The notes beneath the pieces are model-generated. The model saw only the letters and a program-made list of their open reading frames with translations. It did not search any database and was not told the origin of the DNA. Source: Dasysyrphus tricinctus (Eukaryota > Arthropoda > Insecta > Diptera > Syrphidae). From it: a DNA stretch of 64,000 nucleotides. The translations under genes and the position numbers were made by a program. How positions within the stretch are numbered: the first letter of the stretch is position 1; each line of letters starts with the position of its first letter. This document shows, in pieces, positions 57,970 through 64,000 of this stretch. Location: assembly GCA_963921185.1 (NCBI GenBank), contig OY992532.1, forward strand, positions 29,801,577-29,865,576. Reading direction: 5' to 3'.

Positions 57970-58890
57970 CAGCCACAGAAAGCTATTTTTAGTTACTTTA
58001 AACAAAAAATTACTTTAATGCAAAAATAACGGTAATACAAAAAGCAAAAAAACCGTTAAGAGTGTTCCGAACTGAACAAAACCAGTCATTTGCTACCTTT
58101 TTTTTGTTGCATATACAAAGACCGGTTTTTTTGATTTCATCATATACTTTGTTTTATAAAACTTTGCATTTTTACTAATTGGTTACAAGTAGGCGTATTA
58201 TTGTACTAAAAAAAAAATTTTCTAAAAGTAACTGATTTTAACTTCCAAATTTACATAAATTTTCTGTGAAAAAGTGGCTTTTAAGAATTAAAAATTTCAA
58301 TATCAAATAATAAAATTATGATTTTATAATTTATGAAAATCGTGAAAAATATATTGCCCAATGCAAAAAAAAAAAATGTCAAAAAAATACCGTTAGGTAT
58401 GAAAAATTGACTGTCAAAAATGCGTTTTTCAAAATTCACAAGCATTTTTAATTTGCATTATTAAAATTTTTACTAGGTACAAAATTAAAAATTTTCTCCA
58501 ATAGTGGCACAGTAAAAATATGGAATTTTATGTTATTAAACATTTTTTTGCAAAAAATGCTATAGTGTAGGCTACATTTGCTTTGAAAAACAGCAATTTT
58601 CTCGATTTCTTAGAGGCTTTTACCAAAATCTAGAGCACACAATTAAATTTTTTTTCAATGATGTCCTAGAGAATAAGTGTATCTGTCCATAGACACCTTA
58701 ATTGTTTTGATCAGACAAGTACACGCTCCACAATCTTTTTCATGAAATCACCCTTTCAGTCCGGAACACTCTAAGGACAATATTTTGTTCTCAAAAATGG
58801 CTCCTGCGATTCTGATTAATCTTTTTCCGTATGCTAAAAATAGTGCGATCTAGTGCCAAAAATTATAAAAATTAACACTCTGTTATCCAG
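57970..58890 (-). repeat. Diverged GACA-family fragment split by a TIR element
   Basis: TTGCAAAAATAACGGTA-like sequence and CAAAAAAACCGTTA on the left, and ATTTTGTTCTCAAAAATGGC with CTAAAAATAGTGCGATCTAG on the right, are collinear with copy D (38740-38900), where they are adjacent. The interruption at 58059-58773 therefore postdates this copy. Confidence 0.5.
58059..58773. mobile_element. TIR element, about 715 bp, inserted in the GACA-family fragment
   Basis: AGAGTGTTCCGAACTGAA at the left and TTTCAGTCCGGAACACTCT at the right are inverse with one mismatch and one indel. Flanks TTA and TAA suggest a 2-3 bp target. The interior contains no transposase. Superfamily uncertain. Confidence 0.55.
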
Positions 58891-60284
58891 GTCATGGTTT
58901 CGGCGAATGCAGACATTCACCTTTAATATTTGTTGGAAAGGATCTCCCTTTCCTTCACTTTCTCCTGCCGAAAAATTGAACACTTTTGTGGCCCAAGTAA
59001 ACATAGCTGTTATGTACCTGAACCTATATCTCATAACTAATACATTCATTTTGTAACTTTCTTGTTTTGAATTATAAAAATAAATAAATACAATTTTTAA
59101 TAATAAAAACTTAAAACCCCAATTTTCACTTTTTAAAGACTTATCTAAAAGTACTGTGTGTCACATCTTCTTTAATTTTTACTAGAATAAGCAAAACATT
59201 AATACTTGACATGTCATGCTTTGAAAATATTTACATAAATGATTCCATTGCGCCAATAACTCCCAATAATGTAGATATACATATGTATGTTTATTTTAAA
59301 ATTTGAGTTTGAAAATAAAATGATGGATGACATCCGGGATAAAATTAAAATGACCAACATTTAACAGTTTCAACATAATTTTAGACTAGAAATTTTGTTG
59401 CTGTTATAACTTCATAAATATACATTTGGAATAACTTGTTCGTGTTCGTACATAATGTAGTTCAAACTTTGATACTCCAATATTTTAAGACAAATTTATT
59501 GATAATAAACATAGTGAATTCGATTCGTGAATTCATTCAAGCTGTTGCTATTTCCTATACATAGATGCCGTTGTCTCTTGTATATTTATTCAATTTCCTA
59601 AAACATTGCAATTGAATACTGTCTGACTTGTCTTCCTTCTAATTTTATAATCGTGAAAACGTCACTCGTTGTCGTCGTCGTCGTTTCTGTGGACCTGAGT
59701 AGTATTGAAAATTTGCATCACTATCTTTCTATGTGCGGGTTTTTGTGGCTTAGTTGTAAAGCACTTTTTTTGAATTCGCATACAATTTGTTTCTAGTTGT
59801 TGTCACAGCAAGGAGCAAGTCATGCACGCAAGAAAGAATTTCACTATCTAATTCTGCAAAGGAGTCACGTCCACGTGACAAATCGCTCCCTGAATATTTA
59901 AGCACCAGAAAAACATTCATATCCGACATAGTGACAATTTTTTTTTCCTATGTTTTTTCTAATCCTTCTCCGCTACTCGTACATAGAGGGTGTGCAGTTG
60001 TAGAATGTCCGTCTATACGATTATGGAACTAAATTGGGTCAATTGAGTTTACATATCAGTTGGATATCTAGATTTGGGAAAGTTAAACATGCAAAACACT
60101 CTTGTATCGATATGCAAATTGCAAGTATAGTGGAAAGGCGATGACTTTATGGTAATTTTATTTTTATCATACCTACATTGTTTAGACATTAGTGCCATTT
60201 GAAAGTCGAAGACGCATTTCAAATACTTAATTGCCAAAAAAATTAAAAACTAACAATTTTCAATACAAATATTTTTCTTTTGCC
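58891..60284. other. Non-coding stretch
   Basis: A short GTC trinucleotide run is at 59671-59684. The rest has no supported feature; the 59787-60032 frame has no recognisable motif. Confidence 0.35.
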
Positions 60285-61240
60285 TACACGGAAAGAATTC
60301 TTGGATCATATCACGAAAAATGAGATGCAAATTACGAAAAATGAATCCCGATTTATACCTTGGCTTCGGATTTCGTAAATTACGACTATTTGTTTGCAAT
60401 TTGCAAAACTGAGCAAAATGAAGATATTGATACTCAAAAATCGTAAATCAACCCTCTTTAAGTATCAATTATGCTATCGAGAGAAAACAAAATTGCGAAC
60501 AACAAATCGCAATTTGATCCAAATATTCCTCAATTGCACAATATGTAAATTTGCAAAAAAGATTTGTGATCACCACTTTTATTTCGTGATATTGCCACTT
60601 GGAAAGATCAATCCTGCTTCTACCCTTTCATTTGGCAGGTATACACATTTAATTTAATTTATTTGAAATAAATACTTTACGCTGACTCTACTTGGATTTG
60701 AACTCGCAACCCTCCAGTTACGGAGCGAGCATGCAACCACCAGGCCAATTTGCATTACAGATCGTTGGTGTCACACATTGATGATGAGATACCTGCCATG
60801 TTGTGGTGCTCTATCTCTTCGAGAAGTAAATTGCGACAAGAAAGTAGTGATTTAGGATTTTTTTGTTGGTGATTTGCGACTATTCTCATGGAGTTGCAAA
60901 TTGCGACAGAAAAAACGTAAATCAGTGATTGTGCATGATGTAAATTACTAAATTTTTATCGCAAATCAATATTTTTAAATGCTGTTTGTGATATTATTCC
61001 TTTGGAGAGTAAATTACGCCAAAAAAGTTGTATTTTGCTATGAAAAGTACAAACTTGAATCATGGATTCTAATTGCAAATCACGAAGAAACAAATTTTGT
61101 AAATTGCTACGTTTTGAATGTTAAATTACCAGTTTTTGTATTAATTCGGGAACAAAATGCCTTGATTTACGAATAAAACATGATTCGTAAATTGCAACTG
61201 CAAATTTTTCAATTGGTGATTTTTCAATTCTCTCCGTGTA
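60285..61240. mobile_element. TIR element dense in GTAAATTGCGA-like motifs
   Basis: TACACGGAAAGAATT at the left pairs with AATTCTCTCCGTGTA at the right; TA may be the target (CACGG tips). Motifs like GTAAATTGCGA, GCAAATTACGA and GCAAATCACGA occur more than a dozen times across the element on both strands, among them 60327, 60376, 60540, 60827, 60899, 61065 and 61189. A tRNA-derived segment lies at 60683-60765. No transposase frame. Superfamily unknown. Confidence 0.6.
60683..60765 (-). mobile_element. tRNA-derived SINE head, minus orientation
   Basis: The minus strand reads GGCCTGGTGGTTGCATGCTC, GCTCCGTAACTGGAGG, then GTTGCGAGTTCAAATCC, with a D-arm, anticodon-arm and T-arm order like a tRNA and pol III A- and B-boxes. 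The acceptor ends do not pair, so this is a SINE head or relic rather than a working tRNA. Confidence 0.5.
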
Positions 61241-61689
61241 ATTGACGATTTTTAATTGTTTTAAAAGAAAACGTTAAGCTCAATACATATAATTCGAGTA
61301 TTAAATCAGCTTTAACCGGCCATACAAGACAGACCCAACGAACCCAGCTAAATGTCTCTGCACCGATCCGATTCAAGAGCAATCTGAAACCAACCGAGCC
61401 AAATGCATCCGTTTGATTTACAATTAGTCGTGTATGGCCAGCTGTAGGTATACAAAAGAACAGGTCGAATGACTTTCTGAAATCTTTGTCCAAAATGGAT
61501 GTATGTATGTGGAAACGAGTTTGAAATGCTGAGGGTATTGTTTATCAGGGAATTATTAGTTTAATGAATAATAAGTGCTAGAAAAAAGATTACTAATGAA
61601 TATTAGGAAGAGAGTCGGAGAAATAACAAAACCCTGAAGCACACCAGCATTTATTTACGGAATTTCAGACTTGGAAAATGGAACCATCC
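61241..61689. other. Stretch without a supported feature
   Basis: The minus frame at 61224-61493 includes sequence with even composition (FRLLLNRIGAETFSWVRW) but no recognised motif. Confidence 0.3.
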
Positions 61690-62940
61690 TTTACGATTTG
61701 TAAAGAGTATTAAGGAAGATGCAGTTGTGGTACGGCTGATTCTAACTTATGGTTCGATTGTCTGGTAGACCGCATTAAATAAAGCATATAATATCGACAA
61801 ACTTAAAAAGGTTCAAAGAACAGCTAGCGTTGGTACCACAGGGTTTCCTTGATCTTGCCCAATGCCTTTAGTGTTTTCTGCACATTTTACTACTTGTTAT
61901 TATCACAATAAATATCTTGTAGCTTGCAGTGCATTAAGACTCAAATTTATGGATTGCCAAAGCTTATAGTCACAGCAATATCACAAATTTGATTTTGTCG
62001 ATTTCCACTGACTACCGCAAACCCACAATGAGCCTCAGTATAGATCTTAAAGTTTATTCCCATCCAGAAAGGATAATGGGATGATGACGTCGCGCTGAGA
62101 GAATTTGACATAACTATCTATACTGACGGCTCAAAGATAGAATGCAGTGTTGGTTCAGGAATCTTTTCTGAGTCTCTTAACATATCAAGGTCGTTTCGTT
62201 AACCTAATTATACTAAGGTGTTTCAAGCAGAATTACTTGCAGTTAGGGAAGCATGCAGGAAAGTTAAGCTAGATCCAAACCAACATCGTAATATAGCTAT
62301 CTTCGCAGACAGTCAGGCAGCTGTTGATTTGGCTACAGCCTCCTTTAAATTGGTACAGCAATGCCGGGATGAGCTCGTAAGCCTAAATATAAACCTCAAG
62401 GTCATCCTTATCTGGGTCCCTGGCCACAGGATCATTGAAGGAAATGAATGGGCAGATGAACTAAGGAGGCAAGGATCAGCCCACAGCTCACTTGCGGAAA
62501 GAGTCAACAATCCCCTTGGAGTTGAGGCGGACAATTTACAGCTTAACCAAATACAAAATATCCAGAAAGATCTGGCCCGCCTATAATCCCGAACAATTGA
62601 TCTGATTTGTAAACCCAAGCGAGACATAGCCAGGGTCGTTGCAACTGTACTTGCCTGGCCAGTAGGGGAACAAGTGGCGAGGCTGGGTATTCCTTACAAT
62701 ACTCACTGTCGTAGCTGTGAGGACCAGCAAAAAAATGGAAACAGTCTTTCATTTTCTTTGTAAATGTTCTGCTCTGGCCAAAATGAGAGCACAATCAATT
62801 GGAGTGGCATCTTTTGATGACCTCAATGAACTTTTAAAAATAAAAATCAAAAATTTGATCTCCTTTCGAAGACGACGAAATGGATCTAAGACAAAAATTG
62901 GTTGATTCTGTATCATGTTCCTCCCCAAACCCCAAATACC
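61690..62940 (+). mobile_element. Second LOA/I-like retrotransposon family, RNase H end
   Basis: RT-thumb remnants LILTYGSIVW and NIDKLKKVQRTASVGTTGF (61735-61850) are followed by a broken region. A 122-residue RNase H frame (62218-62586) has FQAELLAVREACRKVKLD, FADSQAAVDLA (aspartate) and LIWVPGHRIIEGNEWADELR. A Cys-rich stretch near 62700 (HCRSCED) then trails off. It differs clearly from the family at 4741 and 54600. 5' truncated and frameshifted. Confidence 0.7.
62218..62586 (+). pseudogene. RNase H domain of the LOA/I-like element
   Basis: It runs from the catalytic Glu block (FQAELLAVREA) through the FADSQAA aspartate to WVPGH and NEWADEL, so three of four RNase H catalytic acids are in one frame; the first TDGSK aspartate lies in a broken frame just upstream (about 62125, LTAQR shifted from TDGSK). 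It continues to LARL and a TAA at 62584. Non-functional in the absence of the polymerase. Confidence 0.7.
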
Positions 62941-63630
62941 TTGAATTCGAATACGGCTGGGTTTCATAATGCTCAATCACAACGATGATCAAACGGTTGG
63001 ATCGTTCGCACTTCGGTGCCATTCTGCTATCTGCCGAGCTACGTATATCGTAGCTGGCCGCGAGCGAGATGCGATCCAATCGAGTGAGTGTCTTATGTCC
63101 AGCCTCATGTCGTTTATGCCTCCTCACATTATACAATCATACAATAAATCCCTTCTAATTCAAACCATTGAACTTAATATCTGGTTTCATGGTGGATGCT
63201 CTTCTTCACTGAAGAAACCTACCGTCATGCGGAGTAAGCAGACGGAGGCCCAGGAAGAAAAATCTCGCATCCAATCATGTACCTGGAAGACCTCTGAGAA
63301 ATCATATTTGTCGATTTGAACAAACCACCTTCCCGAGTGCCTCTGTTGTCAACTTCCAGACATTGAAGATGATCCTCGGAAGACGTCCACTAATCCTCAC
63401 TTTAATCCATTTTCATCCACAGTTCAAACGATTTATGGCATCAAAACGGCACAATTCAGTGCTATTTGGGCACCGAGCGAGTGTGACATACACCATCAGA
63501 CCACCATTGGACCGACTAATTTCTACGAAAGCCTTACCGCCAGTTGTAAGGCAGCTTTTGTTCTTCAAAATATTTCTCAAGCTGATGGCTTAACAGCACT
63601 TTTGTATCTTCACATTGGCACTTCTATTGG
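62941..63630 (+). other. Unassigned stretch with a long open frame
   Basis: A frame without ATG runs from about 63346 to 63660 and contains DIEDDPRKTSTNPHFNPFSS and FSAIWAPSECDIHHQTTIG then FYESLTASCKAAF. It is about 100 codons without a stop and of balanced composition. It enters the RTE relic out of frame. No family recognised; possibly another transposon relic. Confidence 0.3.
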
Positions 63631-64000
63631 CGATGAAGGAACTCGGGATCCCGAAAAAAACTGATCCAGCTATGCCATATGCCAGCTATACTAATCCAGA
63701 CGTTTACAGAGTTCAGAAAAGGAGATGCGCTATCATGTGATTTCTTCAACCTAGTCATAGATCAGATAGTGCGCAAGAGTGGGTTTTAACCTGTCTACTA
63801 TCTTCGCTCCAGGAGAGCTGTACTTGAAGTATTCACAGCTATTATGATGAACATAGGCGAAACGCGTTGGTCTTGAAGTGAATGATGACAAAACAAAGTA
63901 TGTATAAGCTATCAACAAAAAAAGCCTCATCTGTCCATCGCCTAGGACAAAACATCACTGTTGGTAGCAGTAATTTCAAGGTAGTCAAGGAGTTCACTTA
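63630..64000 (+). mobile_element. RTE-clade retrotransposon relic, continues past the window
   Basis: MKELGIPKK at 63633, then after a shift LIQLCHM and EFRKGDALSCDFFNLVIDQI, then LEVNDDKTKYM and NITVGSSNFKVVKEFTY at the window edge, matching the RT fingers-palm to thumb order of the copy at 45141. The YADD segment is deleted or garbled (about 63800-63850). 5' truncated. Confidence 0.7.

Noticed and set aside
60683..60765. tRNA gene on the minus strand
   Set aside because: D-, anticodon- and T-arm parts are present but the acceptor ends do not pair and it lies inside a TIR element, so a SINE head is more likely.

Overview
The window looks like repeat-dense, AT-rich intergenic DNA of an insect, most likely a fly (Diptera). 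The evidence is the mixture of families: a mariner-type transposase with a WFQQDGATC-like motif, RTE-clade and RNase-H-bearing (LOA/I-like) non-LTR retrotransposons, tRNA-derived SINEs, many TIR elements and MITEs, and a dispersed AT-rich family carrying a GACA/GTCT tetranucleotide array like that described for dipteran mini-me/DINE-1 elements. Introns of 57-65 bp in the one intact gene also fit. Nothing bacterial, viral or CRISPR-like was seen. Assignments rest on reading the sequence; no database search was run.

Host genes are few. The only intact-looking one is on the minus strand at 20471-22122: four exons, GT-AG introns, a helical TPR-type protein of 456-490 residues that I could not name. 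At 193-1176 (minus) lies the terminal exon of another unidentified gene. A mariner relic sits inside it, and the reading frame runs on in register across the insertion once the mariner and one TA are set aside. At 41585-41990 (minus) is an intronless, frameshifted pseudogene of the translation factor subunit eEF1B delta. Weak exon candidates are at 13860-14160 and 43264-43432.

Layout: 1-4223 holds two internally deleted mariners, each with a nested insertion. 4234-5986 is a 5'-truncated non-LTR element with a 15-bp target duplication, itself split by an LOA-like fragment. 6216-6825 is a foldback. 10076-12161 is a small TIR element split by a 1.9-kb foldback transposon with an 8-bp target duplication and about 160-bp modules in mirrored tandem arrays. 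12798-19960 is mostly non-coding with TIR elements and a roughly 160-bp tandem repeat. 24103-28570 is an RTE relic split by a fairly young non-LTR copy (9-bp target duplication), whose 3' untranslated repeat is split by a TA-flanked MITE. 31852-39353 contains four copies of the GACA-bearing family, one inside a three-level nest (34793-37465). 39925-40960 is a tandem array of about 150 bp. 45141-49075 is a near full-length but decayed RTE carrying a MITE that carries a SINE. 51096-51510 is a 41-bp GC-rich minisatellite. 54600-57055 and 61690-62940 are LOA/I-like retrotransposon relics, 60285-61240 is a TIR element dense in one short motif, and 63630-64000 is the start of another RTE relic.

The biology is mainly a record of successive insertions. 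Several exact or near-exact target duplications let the order of events be read. The least familiar structures are the mirrored modular foldback at 10103-12028, the motif-rich elements at 35220-37286 and 60285-61240, and the mariner that truncates a coding exon.
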